From Chenopodium formosanum (lineage: Eukaryota; Streptophyta; Magnoliopsida; Caryophyllales; Amaranthaceae), in NCBI GenBank assembly GCA_024500155.1, contig CM044862.1:22603501-22667500 (forward strand): a stretch of DNA of 64,000 nt, given 5' to 3'. The notes beneath the pieces were generated by a model. The model did not search any database, had not been told where the DNA came from, and saw only the letters and a list, made by a program, of their open reading frames with translations. The translations under genes were made by a program, and so were the position numbers. Shown in pieces: positions 1-10,677 of this stretch. Within the stretch, counting starts at the first letter, position 1. Every line of letters begins with the position of its first letter.

Positions 1-696
1 TGGTGGTGTTTTTTTTAAATTTTTTTTTTCATATCTAAAGTTTTTGTTTATCATTTCTGATTTTTATTTTTTTTGCAGATTTTTTTTTTTTTTTGATTTT
101 TAATTGTGTTTAAATTTTTTGTGTTTTTTTGCAGATCTATTGCAATTACATCATTATGCGAATTCTTTCTGAGTTTTTAAGATCTTAATTTTGATAAATA
201 AGGTTACAAAGCTAGGAACATGTGAAATGTATAATTTATTTGTATTATGTTTTTAAAGTATGATTTAGCTAATAAAAATAAAACATTATCCCATTTCCTT
301 TTAATAGAATTATCATTCCAGATAATTGCATGTAATATAATCATTATTTCTCAATTTCTAGGGGGAAAAAAAAAAGATGTATATTATGATTATATGTAAG
401 TGTCTCTTGATTTTTAAGTGAAAAAAATGATTTTTTTTTTTTTTTGTTTTTTTTTGGGCATTATTGCCACCGGTTCCACCGAAAAACCGGTGGCAATACT
501 TACTAATACCAAAAAAAAAAAAAATGCGAGAAGTGTTATTGCCACCGGTTAACCGGTGGCCTTAAGCCTTATTGCCACCAGTTTTGAACCGGTGGCCTTG
601 CTTTAGTTTATTGCTACCCCTCAAATGACCACCGGTTCAAAACCGGTGGCCTTGGGGGGTTTTGAACCGGTGGCCAATTCATATTTTTGCCTAGTG
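1..696. mobile_element. CACTA-type DNA transposon, one terminus (rest outside window)
   Basis: Read on the minus strand, the sequence ending at 696 begins CACTAGGCAAAAATATGAAT, the CACTA start expected of En/Spm-like transposons. Directly inside it (about 452-686) the motif GCCACCGGTT and its inverse AACCGGTGGC recur about nine times. This matches the dense subterminal repeats that such elements use as transposase-binding sites. The 3 bp after the end (697-699, AAA) could be half of a 3-bp target duplication, but the other end lies left of the window. Positions 1-440 are T-rich with no coding potential and are presumed element interior. The call rests on the terminus and subterminal repeats only. 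Confidence 0.7.
452..686. repeat. Subterminal inverted-repeat cluster of the CACTA end (ACCGGT core)
   Basis: Alternating GCCACCGGTT and AACCGGTGGC motifs, several arranged as perfect hairpins (for example CCACCGGTTAACCGGTGG near 544-561). They lie within about 250 bp of the CACTA terminus, as expected for subterminal transposase-binding repeats. Confidence 0.75.
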
Positions 697-3265
697 AAAT
701 CATGATTTTAGGGTTTTTATGAATAATTGATTTAGGGCTTTTATAGTAATGATGTTTTGAAATTTTGGTGATTATAACTACTTATTAGTTTAACTTAATT
801 CCAGATTTATTTTGAACACGCAAATTCATGTTTTAATAATTAGATTTCCGTTCGTTAATATTAATCTCGTTTTAATCCCGATCAGGTTCTAAACTCCTCC
901 GATTTTGATAAAAAAAAAGTAGTGTTTTTCAAGTGGAAACAACGTTTTAAGAAAGAGAGCAATACCCTCTCGTGGCCAAATTCAGCACCTAAATACGATT
1001 TTCGAGCAGTTTTTGATTTTTAACGAAGTTTTTTTTTTTATGCTTTAAATTTTATCTTTGAGTTTAAAATGGGTAAGAGATAATTTAATGTTTCTATGGA
1101 TAATTTAAGTATAAAGATGTATTTTGATGAAGTTTTAAAGGATTTTTGATTAGTTTAAAATGTTGGAATTTTATTTAAAGTAGTATAATTGTGATTTTTA
1201 ATAAAAGGGTTTGATTATCCATTAAAAAGGAGTTTAATTAGGGGTTTTTAAATAATTTTCAGATTATTATAAGTTATTTAAAGTGAGTTTAAGTTGCTGG
1301 AAATTGTGTATACAAGGGTAATTAATATAGTATTATTGTCCCTTTATGTAGGAGACTTGGTTCGAGAATTGTTGTAGAGTATTCGGTTATTTTAAGAGCT
1401 TATTTGAGGTACGTTCGCGTACTTAGCATATTTTGATAATGTAGAATCATGCTAGGCTTGATTTCAATCAATTACAAGTAGTATCATGCTAAGGTTTATG
1501 TATGGAATTGTGAATTAATGGTGTTGGTGATTGAATGGTGAAGCATGAATTATTTGTGATGGTTTATGGATTGGAAAATTATATTTTTGGCATATTGTGT
1601 TTTAACCACATTTTTATTTATGGCATGTTAGAAGGCATGATTAATTAAACTACATGTTTAATTATGTTTGGAATATTGAAAAGGAATTTTATTATGATTC
1701 AAATAATTTTTATTGATGCTTTAAGCACGAGGAAGGATCTATATAAGTGTCTATGTACACAAGGAATAAATTATATGTTGGTGCCTTTGTGCACTTAAGG
1801 TGTTTTTAACACCGAGGGATAGGATTTTTGGCGCATTATGCATTTAAGGTGTCTTTGACAATGAGGTAGAATTAAAAAGGGTTCAACAATAAATAATATG
1901 TGGTCACTAATTATTCAATAATTAAATTGGTATGTTTGTTTGATTGAATAATTATTGTTGATTAACTTATTATGCTTTGAGAGTCATCACCAAGTCTAAT
2001 AATATGTAAATAACGTAAAGTGAAAGAGATTACGCACCAAAACTCTTGGAACGTATATACCTTGAGTATGAACAATGGGGGGAGTTATGGGGTTTTATAT
2101 TTAACCATAACTTCTAGTGGAGTACATGACGCTGTATATTCCTTTTTTTTTTTTATTTATTATTATGCGCAGGAATTCTGCCACCTTTGAGTGGTTTTGT
2201 CGCTGGCACGGTTAGCTCCCGTGTCAGTTAACCTCAAATTTATTTGGGGGAGGTTAGGAGGTGGAAACCCGTTCGATGCATAATCAATGCAAAATGAATT
2301 AATTAGTGTAGTCATTGTGTCTTGTTGATTGGTGTGTGTGCTTGTGAACAGGTGCATTAAGGTAAGGGTGTGTTGATAGGTGAAAGCATGTTAGTGTGTT
2401 TATTTACACTTATGTACTCAGCTTTGCTGATTGTGTGTGTTTGTGTGTTTGGCCATGTCTTTACTTTGGCCCTACGACGACCCATTTTCTATTGGCGAGT
2501 AGTGGGGACAAGTAGAGAGGAGGTTTTCAGGTGATGAAGCATATTCATGAATGGGCATGAGTGAAGAGCGAATCATGCTAGTTTTTATAAGTATATGATG
2601 TGTTTAATTCTTTAATTATTTATAATATTATTATCATGCATGACTAACGCAAAAGTTTTAAAGTTGGTTTGGTTTTAATAAGGGCCTACAATGGTTCCAA
2701 GTTATAGAATGGTTTTATTTTACTTCGTCTAACTTTGGTTTTGACTTTACTTTCGTTGGTTGACTTTTCAAGTTGACTTGTTTTGAATGGTTTTGAAATT
2801 AGTCTTCCGCTGTGTGTCTTTGATGGTTGCCTTAGCCGTTTTCACGATGGCGGTAAATTCCCCAGTCAAATATTATTTCGCTATTATACTAATGGGTGGA
2901 GGTTGTAATCGTCTCCAATGTATTACCAAAGTTCTCCTGTATACCTCCTTCTAGGATTTTGAAAGAAACTAGGAATTTTTATTTGACATGATATTTTCAG
3001 GGACTCCATGTAATCTCACAACGAATTTGATGTAAGCCTTCGCAAGTTGCTCCATCTTCGAAGTCTCCTTCATCGGGTTTTAAACAATGCGGGCTTAGAC
3101 AATCTTTCCACCACAATCCGAAAAAAATTAATCACTCTAAACCCTCAATACACCTTTACCAAATCATTTTTGCAGCTTGTCCTTTCCTGGTTGTATTACA
3201 TTTCCTACCGTTATATTTCCTTTAAACTTCTTACTCTTACAAAGTATACTCAAGCTTTTATCTCC
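697..3265. other. Unassigned AT-rich DNA, possibly old LTR material
   Basis: No supportable gene. The stretch is AT-rich with short degenerate repeats (about 1740-1880). Around 2400-2900 the texture (GT-rich run, then TTCCGCTGTGTG and a GGCGGTAAATTCC segment) recalls the 3' part of a chromovirus LTR, but I could not define ends, a primer site or coding sequence. Short open frames at 2163-2357 and 3047-3295 show no domain. Confidence 0.4.
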
Positions 3266-3543
3266 ATGAAAGACCTTTCCAACGATATATTATAAGCCCA
3301 ATTCCGATGAATAATGAGGAAGTTATGGCCAAAATACTAAAATGGGCCCAAACCGGATTTTACCTACGACCCAATGATCATGTGGAGGGTCCAAAGGTCT
3401 AATCCTATTCCTAAACTAATTAGGATTAATTAGAAGCTTCTATAAGTTTTTAAAAAATCTTAATTATCCTTTTTGAAAAGATAAGATTAAAGAATTTGAG
3501 TTAAATAAAAACTTTCCTTTTATAAAAACTTTCCTTTTTTTAA

Positions 3544-3701
3544 GGAAATTTTGACTTTTACCACCTTCAAATAACCACTTAATTGAATTTACCACCTCCA
3601 AAAAAAAAAAAAGATTCACTTTACCACCAACAAAATTTCCAAAAAATCGATTTACCACCAACTAACGGATTCCGTCCACGAATCCGTTAGTAGGGCCCAC
3701 C
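3544..3701 (+). repeat. MULE left terminal inverted repeat
   Basis: Matches the inverse of 4619-4788. Its inner end holds a hairpin, CTAACGGATT...AATCCGTTAG (3662-3690), followed by TAGGGCCCACC. Confidence 0.88.
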
Positions 3702-4184
3702 TTTTTGACGTTTCTTCTTCATCTTCCCCGATCTTCCGTGTGAACCAACCAGTAACGAAATCAACTACCTCGGTTGGTCGGAATTTCGTGTGTGACTAAG
3801 GAGGGGTCGGAATTTGGTGTGTGGGTTAGGGAGGTGGTCGGAATTAGGTGGTGGTTAGGGTTTTAGGAGTACGAAATTTGGTGGTGGCTAGGGTTTTTAG
3901 AGTGGTCGGAATTAGAAGGGGCTTTATGGGTGGTCGGGATTTGGTGGCTGCCAAAAACTGAGAAGCCAAATCACTAAAAACAAGGATACAAATCGATTAA
4001 CATCAACATTTCTACAAACCAAAGCAATTAATCCATTACAACACCCACAAATCGAAACCTCAAAACCAGAAAAAGAATTGGGTAAATCAAACCTTGTCAA
4101 TCGTTTTTAGCATCAAGCTCAGAACCCCACCTCAATGGAGTCAATTCCAGGTGACTTCCATGGTTGAGGATAAGAAGACGACGG

Positions 4185-4370
4185 TCAGAAGAGAGAGAAT
4201 GAGCGAGATGAAGTCTGATTAAATGGGTGCTGCTGATTGATTAAGGAATGCCAAGCCTTGGAAACGCATTTGAAGCGAAGTAGTGATTTAGTGGGTAATC
4301 GAAAAGAATGGAGGTGATTAAATCCATTGGAAGAGACGCCATTGTTGTGGCTTTTGAGAAAACAGAGCAA
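4185..4370 (-). pseudogene. Captured F-box domain fragment inside the MULE
   Basis: The 61-residue minus-strand reading frame contains LPTKSLLRFKCVSKAWHSLI (residues about 25-44), which is the second half of a plant F-box. F-box proteins bind SKP1 in SCF ubiquitin ligases through this motif. Only the N-terminal domain is present; no Kelch, LRR or FBA region follows, and the upstream helix (NGFNHLHSF) is degraded. Lying between MULE terminal repeats, it is best read as a host gene piece captured by a Pack-MULE. It could be transcribed as a chimeric transcript, but nothing shows that it makes protein. Confidence 0.8.
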
Positions 4371-4618
4371 AAAAATAAATAAAAATTGGTGGAAAAGTGG
4401 TTGTGGCTGTGCGATGCGGTGGTGGGGCTGGTCGTAGCGATTAGGTGGTGGGGGCTGGTCGTAGCCGTTAGGTGGTGGGGTGGTCGTGGCCGGTCGGCGG
4501 TGGGGGTCCCGACGGTGGCAGCAACACCGGTTGATTAATGGGGATTTTTTTAATTTTTTTTTGTTTTTTTTTTAATTTTTTTTAAAACTTACCCAATAAT
4601 ATGGCGACACGTGTGCAA

Positions 4619-4788
4619 GGTAGGCCCCACTAACGGATTTATGGACGAAATCCGTTAGTTGGAGGTGATTGGTGGTAAAACTGATGTTTTATTTTTTTAT
4701 GAGGTGGTAAAGTAAATCTTTTTTTTTTTTTTGGAGGTGGTAAATTCAATAAAGTCGTTATTTGAAGGTGGTAAAAATCAAAATTTCC
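4619..4788 (-). repeat. MULE right terminal inverted repeat
   Basis: Inverse of the left repeat with scattered substitutions. It carries the same CTAACGGATT/AATCCGTTAG hairpin at its inner end and finishes in TCAAAATTTCC before the 9-bp duplication. Confidence 0.88.
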
Positions 4789-5755
4789 TTTTTTTAATCC
4801 TAATTCTATTCGAATTTAAAGATGTTTAAAGAAAGTCAAGTATTATTTTTGTGCGTCATAATCTTTATCCAAATCTTGTATGGTTGGATAGATCTTGAAA
4901 TTATCTTTCCAATGATATATTATAATATTAATTCCGAGCTATAATGAAAAATATATGAATGAGATACAAAACTCTATCCAAAACTGACACCGTCCCAATA
5001 TTTCGGCCATATATTTTATTCACAAAATATTTTAATCTAATTCTAGTTGGGTTGGAAAGTAGACTTCAAGAGCTTTCCAACGACATATTATATGTCTTAT
5101 TTGGACTTTTGGATAAAAAGATATGATAAAAACAAAATCCCCAAAAACTGTTGTCCATCGAGTTTTATTTCGATTCGAATTCAGATTCTTTTCTTATTCT
5201 TCGACCCTCTTTTTTCTCTATAAATAGAGGTCATATCTCCCATTTTTCAATCATCAACTCTCATCAAGAATTTCTTGATTCTCTCTCTCTTTCTAAGCCA
5301 ACCTTTTTACAATTCTTCATACATTAGCACTAGACACACCTAGCCAAATTCGAAGTTGCCTTCGCCCTAGACGTGAAAGGTTTGGAATTTCTGAGGGTTT
5401 GGTCCCAAATCTCTATTTCAATTATTTAATATAATTCTTTGATTTTATTATTTTCCTTGAAGTTAGTAACGTGTGCATTTTGTTATTCGAAAGAGGTACG
5501 AGGCATCCAAGTAAGTACTTTAATTGTTTAATTGATATTATGATATAGAAATCATGTTTAGGTTGTTATTTTGATTCCTAGTATCATGTTAGGATGTTTT
5601 TCCTAGTATCATGTTAGGATGCTTTTCTTAGTATGATGTTTAGGGTAAAGAATAAGTTTCTAATATCAATTATGATTTCTATGATGCCTTTTATTCATGT
5701 TAGTATCATGTTAGGGTTAAAGATTTGATTTTTATATGTTTAGTGACATGCTAAG

Positions 5756-6381
5756 TGTTTCGGGTGTTTTTTGGATTCCCTAGGATACTGGTCACGCTCT
5801 TCAGGCAACGAGACAGTCCAACCTGCAAAACAACGAATATTCCGATCAACGGAATATTCGCCTCCGACGATCAAGTCAGTGATCAGAACGGAAAAGGCTA
5901 GAGAGAGAAAGTAGAGAGAAGGTGGAGCTATTTAATGCTCTGTTGTTTGTAAATGTCTTAATCCCCCTCCCATCATAAATGATTGGGGTATTTATAGGGG
6001 TGAGACTCGTGCCCCTCTCTAGGGTTTATACCCTAGATTTGCTTGACGTGATTGGCTGCGCAATCAGTGAATGCCACGTGCTACTCTGGGGGCGCCGCTT
6101 TGCGGCTTTCATTGATATCTCTCGAGATTTGGGCCCTGACGTTGTTAAGGTTTTCTGGCATGTTGATTGTTAAGGGAACAAATTCCCTTAACACATGGCA
6201 TCTTCTCATGACGACACGTGTCACCCTCTGACTGGGCCACGTGTCGCGACGAGACTGGCCTGCGGCCTTAAGGGCTCTGACTTACGTGGCATCTTCCCGT
6301 GGTGACACGTGTCACCCTATAACTGGGCCACGTGTCACTATGGGATTTGTCCACGTATACGGGGTATTTTTACCCACAACA
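5756..6381 (-). repeat. Element C 3' LTR
   Basis: 626 bp, near-identical to 55228-55851. On the minus strand it has five CACTG-free G-boxes (CACGTG), then a TATA box (TATAAATA, complement of 5989-5996), as expected for U3 followed by R/U5. It ends in TG...CA form next to the CTAAG duplication. Confidence 0.95.
5989..6334 (-). promoter_or_regulatory. Element C LTR promoter: TATA box with five upstream G-boxes
   Basis: CACGTG occurs at 6075-6080, 6215-6220, 6238-6243, 6306-6311 and 6329-6334, the last four as paired ACACGTGTC/CCACGTGTC units from an internal duplication. TATAAATA lies on the minus strand at 5989-5996. CACGTGTC is the G-box/ABRE core bound by bZIP and bHLH factors, so stress-, ABA- or light-linked activity is a reasonable inference. 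Confidence 0.7.
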
Positions 6382-6397
6382 TTTGCCCCTCAGAGGG
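6382..6397 (-). other. Element C polypurine tract
   Basis: On the minus strand CCCTCTGAGGGGCAAA directly abuts the TGTTGTGGG start of the 3' LTR. This is the expected place for plus-strand DNA priming. Confidence 0.75.
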
Positions 6398-6529
6398 GGT
6401 GGGTCGTATGCTTACAGGCCGACTCCTCTGACCTCAAATAGCCTTGGTGCGTACAAGTGTATTATGGTTTTGTCAGTTTTCCGTCCGCCTGACAATTTTT
6501 AGAGCGAACGCCTGTCTATACAAATGGCG

Positions 6530-6695
6530 CGGACAGAGATAGGCCGTATTTCTTTTGGGAGATGCGGCCGTCTTGCCATCGCGGAGAGGGCTTTAGCTCT
6601 GCCAACTTCCCTGGACGAAGATAGGCCGTCTTGCTTTTGGGACATGGGGCCGTCTTGCTATCGCGGAGAGGGCTTTAGCTCTGCCAACTTCCCTT
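6530..6695 (+). repeat. 82-bp tandem duplication upstream of the element C cargo gene
   Basis: The block with AGATAGGCCGT, GGCCGTCTTGC and GCGGAGAGGGCTTTAGCTCT occurs twice with an 82-bp period (GCCGTCTTGC at 6567 and 6649). It lies about 150-300 bp upstream of the cargo gene TATA box. Confidence 0.8.
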
Positions 6696-6851
6696 TGGAC
6701 GCGCCGTTTATTAGGTCATCCTCTTTTCCGCCTAATTTAACGGAGTTGCTCCTTGTCCCTCCAAATTCTAGGTCACATTTTCAAATTGTAACCGTTCAGT
6801 TGTGTTAGGTGGGAAAGATGAATTTACTCTCTTACCTTCATAAATTTTCCC

Positions 6852-6859
6852 TATATATA
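6852..6859 (+). promoter_or_regulatory. Likely TATA box of the element C cargo gene
   Basis: TATATATA on the plus strand, about 420 bp upstream of the preferred ATG at 7275. The leader between could contain a 5'-UTR intron (GT near 7052, CAG at 7265-7267). Confidence 0.55.
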
Positions 6860-7274
6860 CAAGGGTTTTGACTTCATTTTGGCACTTTGGAACTTTACAT
6901 TTTCTAGAGAGAAGTCAGAGCTTCTAGAGAGAGAAAGTGTGTTTTCCTTTGAATCTTCAAGAGCTCCGCCGTGCGTTTGAGTTTTCCGGGAACATTTGTT
7001 GAGTTTTCCGATCAATCTTCAAGGCTTCCAAGTTTTCAACACGTACAGAGGTAGGCCGCCTGTTTTCTTTTCCTTGCATTTTTATTTCTTTGTTTATTTA
7101 AAAGCTGGCTCAACACTCGGCTTCGTCCGTTTCTCCTCTCATGAGGCCGGCCGTTCGCCTGGGACTGAGGAGTCTAGAGTGGACGGAGACGAGTTGTCTC
7201 CTTCATGGAGTGGGTCCATTTCTAGTGCGTACCAACTCACATCCACCCATTCTTCTCTGTCCCTGCAGTCGAAC

Positions 7275-10200
7275 ATGGCACGGACGATGCAGACGCACGA
7301 TCGTCATGCGGCCAGAAATCCAGACGGAAGTCTGGTAAATCCTAGGCCTCCCTATGACCCCAATAATGTTGACTTAGAGACCCCTTCTCTCACTCCTACG
7401 ACCACTTCCACGGGCACTTACTGCTCAGCCGTGGAAGTAACTTCCTCGTTCGAGGAGCGCCAAAGAACTCAAGGCGCTTCTACTGCGGGGGGAACGTCCG
7501 GGCGAACTCCGGGGTTGAGGTTCCCCCAATATGCCAGCTCGGTCATGAATGGGGCCGAGTTGCTACTCTGTGAAGGGCCTCCTTCTTCTTCTCGGGCGGA
7601 CGCTGATACGTCCGTCCCAACTCCCTCGGAACTCTATCTCCGATATGGCAGGTCGGACAGACCAAGAACGGGGGTTTCAATTAACGAACCGTCCGACCTG
7701 CCCCCTCGCAGAGCACCTCCTACGGGAAGTCAGGCAGCCGGTGCCAAAGATAAAGGCAAAAGGCCGCTTGAAGATATTGTCTCTCCCCGAGGCGGCCATA
7801 GTTCTAGGAGCCGCAGCTCTGCGGAGGCAGCCGATCTGGACAGAGTGCTGTCTTCCGAGTTTGGGAGTGCTCCTCAGCGAGAGGAGGATGAAGCTGAGAA
7901 TGCGGCCGAGGGTGGAGCGGCAGCCGTAGAGGGCGAAGAGGCGGCCGAGGAGGATGTTGCCAACATTGACAACTTTAAGGATCCGTACGCCTGCACGGTG
8001 GGTAGCATAGCCTTGGTCTACCTGAACTACAAATTTGAGGATTACAAGGCATTCCTCCACCTTGGGGAGGGATTCGAAATTCAGCCCCCACGGAAGTCCC
8101 GCGCCGTGGTCGCTTGGGAAGAAGCGAGGCCGCGCCAAAGATCCTTTAGCGTCTATAGGGCGGCCTTAGACGTCGGACTGCGCTTCCCCCTCCATCCTTT
8201 CGTCCGCACAATCTTGGACGAGTATGACATAGCCCTCTTCCAGCTGATGCCAAACAGCTGGTTGAACATTTTTAGGTACTTGGTGACGTGCATCTGCAAA
8301 GGCTTCAAGCCAGACTTTACAGTTTTCTGTGAGATGCACTCACTGACTAAGCTGGACGCGGATACGGACGACTGGTTCATCTTGATCACCACTAGAGACT
8401 ATATGATGGTGGTGGATCGCGTCTCTAAGTGGCGTGACTGGAAGCACCGATTCTACCGCATCAAAACCAATGACGTTGAATTTAACTTGCGGATGAATCG
8501 GTTCAATGCTGAGCTAATTGAACTTGGACGTGGGGACCTCAAGCCCGATAAGCCACCCGTCCACCCCAGCCAGGAGTACAAGCTTGAATATTTCAAAGTC
8601 AAGCGGGTGAAAAGGAATGGCAAAACTGAGCGCGTTCCAAGTAACTGGGTCCCTTTATCCAGCTGGCTGCGGGATCCCACCTTTATGTCCGCCTATGGCC
8701 TGTACAAGAACCTGCCCCAAGGTGGACGCATGGACACATATTCTTACACATACACAGATTATTTGATCTTGAAGAATTTTCTAACACTTTTTCCTTTTCT
8801 CTTTCAGTTGAGGCGTACAAGATGCTTGACCAAGAGCAGAAAGGGGAGGTCAACATGACCGAGATTGACTTGGCTCGGTACAAGGCTCGCCAAAAGCTGT
8901 ACAAGCAAACTAAAGGAGTAAGTAAACCCTTCTTGATTTCTTCTTTTCGTCCGCGTATGTATTACGGAAGAGATCTTCTTCCTAACTTGGCACGACCCAT
9001 CAATTTGTCCGCGTATGTATTACGGAAGAGATCTTCTTCCTAACTTGGCACGACCCATCAATTACATTATCTTGCTTTCTTTTTACTAACTTTTGCCTCT
9101 ACAGTTGGCCACTCCAACCCCTCAGTCCAAACGGAAGCAGTCGTCCTCTGCGTCTAAGATGGACCAGGACGGCAAGGCGTCCAAACAAAGGAAGACGGTC
9201 GCGTTCAAGACCACTTCAACTTCTGCGGCCAAGACGACGTCGCGGACTGCCTCTAAGCAGTCCAAAGGAGAACAACCCCGGATGAGTGATATCGGGGCCT
9301 CCAAGTCCATAGATCCGGCCGCCATGCCGGGTCATGTTAGGTCCGAGAAATCGGATGATGGGGGTAAGTCGACCCTAGCAAAACCGACCGGGCCAGAAGT
9401 GACTCCACCCGTCCAAAGAGTCAATGAATCTGATTGGCTTGATGCCAGTCAGTCGGCCGGCGATCAGCCTGGCCGGACGGGGGAAGAGGATAACGAGCCT
9501 GCGCCGCCCCCGCCATTCACTTTCAACCTTCCTACCCCTCCAAGCTTCTCTGACGGTCAGTCCAAGTAACTTTGGATTTTTTATTTTGTATCTTCTCTTT
9601 TTTACTGAGTTTACATTAAACTCTTTGCGTCCGCATACAGATATTGCAGAGGAGCTACACATGAAGACGCCCGGCCATTCCCTTACTGGGGCGGACAGAA
9701 AGGCTATGCGGGAAGCCATGGCCCGGGACGTCCCTACTGAGCAGCGAGATAAGCTGCGGGGGATACATGAGGGCTTCCTCGGCCCCATGATCAATTGCAG
9801 TGCTGAGATAACTTTCCCCTCAAATGCACTTAGTCAATTTTTCACTCTTACTTTGCTAACACATTTACCCTGTACGCAGCTCTTCCTTCGGCTGAATGCC
9901 TTCCTAGAATGGAAGGACAAGGAGAATGAGCGACTAAAGCATGCCTGGGCCCAGATTCAGAAGACCCAGGATGCCATTACTAAGGAGGCGGCCGTCCAGC
10001 GCCGGTATTTCGAAACCCAAATCAACGCGCTGTCCGACAAGGCGACGCGGCAGGCGGAAGATTTGGTGAAGCTGGGCGAGGCCCTTCAGCAAGAGTCTGT
10101 GGCCAGAGATGCCATGAGACAGGAGAGGGATCAGGCCCTACTGGACGGCCAGCGCTGGAGGGAAGGGTTCGAGGCCTCCGAGAAGCTTCAAAGTGATGTG

Positions 10201-10677
10201 GACTTGGCCCGCAAGCACTTGAAGGAGGCCTTGGACGAGGCGGACACCCTGAGAGCCGAGGTGGAAAGTTTAAAGAAGTCCGTTGAGGACTTAACTCTCC
10301 AATTGCAAACACCTCGGGCTCCCAGTGCGGACGAGGTGGTCCGCATCGAGCAGAATGCTGAGGACAGGCCGAAGAGCCACTTCTTTGAGGCTTTTGAGCT
10401 TATGGTGGACGAGGGAGAGGTGGCCTTTTATCAGGAACGCTTCACCAAGCGTCTTAACTTTGTCTGCCTCAGAGAAGAGGCTAAGAAGGCCGGGCAACCT
10501 TCACCTGAGCTGGACGTCATGCCAACTACCTCAAAAGAGGAGGAAATTGAAGAAGTGGCGGCCAGCAAAGACGGTGAGGCTGAGAGCAAGGGGACGCCTG
10601 CTGATGACGCGTCTCCTGCCGCCGTTCAAGAGCTCGGCCCGGGCCAGAGTCCAACTTCTACTTCAGCCGCCCCGTAA
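7275..10677 (+). CDS. Antisense cargo gene of element C: 'putative gypsy type transposon' (Transposase_28-like) protein with C-terminal coiled coil
   Basis: Exons read as 7275-8721, 8808-8917, 9105-9555 and 9641-10677, with GT/AG borders whose phases join correctly. A further small intron near 9800-9879 is possible, since a good acceptor (CGCAG, 9875-9879) precedes LFLRLNAFL, but no donor in phase is clear. Unspliced there, the product is about 1014 residues. Parts: a low-complexity, acidic N-terminus; a domain with LRFPLHPFVRTILDEYDIAL and LMPNSWLNIFRYLVTCICKG, which I recognise as the Transposase_28-like family common in plant gypsy elements; a Lys/Ser-rich linker; a long coiled coil (about 9900-10310); an acidic tail. 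It runs antisense to C and converges on its integrase. I chose ATG 7275 (MARTMQTH) because the frame upstream looks like leader. It has no premature stop. Function is unknown, and no transposase catalytic motif is visible. Confidence 0.75.
8949..9064 (+). repeat. Perfect 58-bp tandem duplication within an intron of the cargo gene
   Basis: The unit starting GTCCGCGTATGTATTACGGA at 8949 repeats at 9007. It lies wholly inside the second intron (8918-9104), so the coding frame is untouched. Confidence 0.9.

Larger units (their letters stand above)
3544..4788. mobile_element. Non-autonomous Mutator-like element (Pack-MULE type)
   Basis: A 1245-bp element with long terminal inverted repeats: left 3544-3701, right 4619-4788, both starting GGAAATTTTGA and reading TTTTACCACC soon after. 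It is flanked by an exact 9-bp duplication, TTTTTTTAA, at 3535-3543 and 4789-4797. Long TIRs plus a 9-bp duplication are diagnostic of the Mutator superfamily. There is no transposase. The interior includes a captured F-box fragment on the minus strand and G-rich DNA (about 4380-4530). It is inserted inside the LTR of element D. Confidence 0.9.
3266..5755 (+). mobile_element. Element D, left part: diverged LTR of the A/B family, split by two later insertions
   Basis: From AAGACCTTTCCAACGATATA (about 3267) the sequence follows the LTRs of elements A and B in order. It contains the GATGAATAATGAGGAAGTTA stretch, a TATA box (TATAAATAG, 5218-5226), the conserved GAAGTTGCCTTCGCCCTAGA segment (about 5352-5371) and GAAAGAGGTACGAGGCATCC (about 5490-5510). 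It continues at 55857 after element C. Removing C and the MULE leaves about 1875 bp, close to the 1.9-kb LTRs of A and B. The TGTAGACACC start is absent, so the left edge is truncated or eroded. It lacks the GGCGCC cluster of its relatives. Confidence 0.75.

Noticed and set aside
6996..7274. N-terminal extension of the element C cargo gene (MLSFPINLQGF...)
   Set aside because: The composition is leader-like, and a plausible 5'-UTR intron spans it; ATG 7275 gives the family-like start. Kept as possible only.
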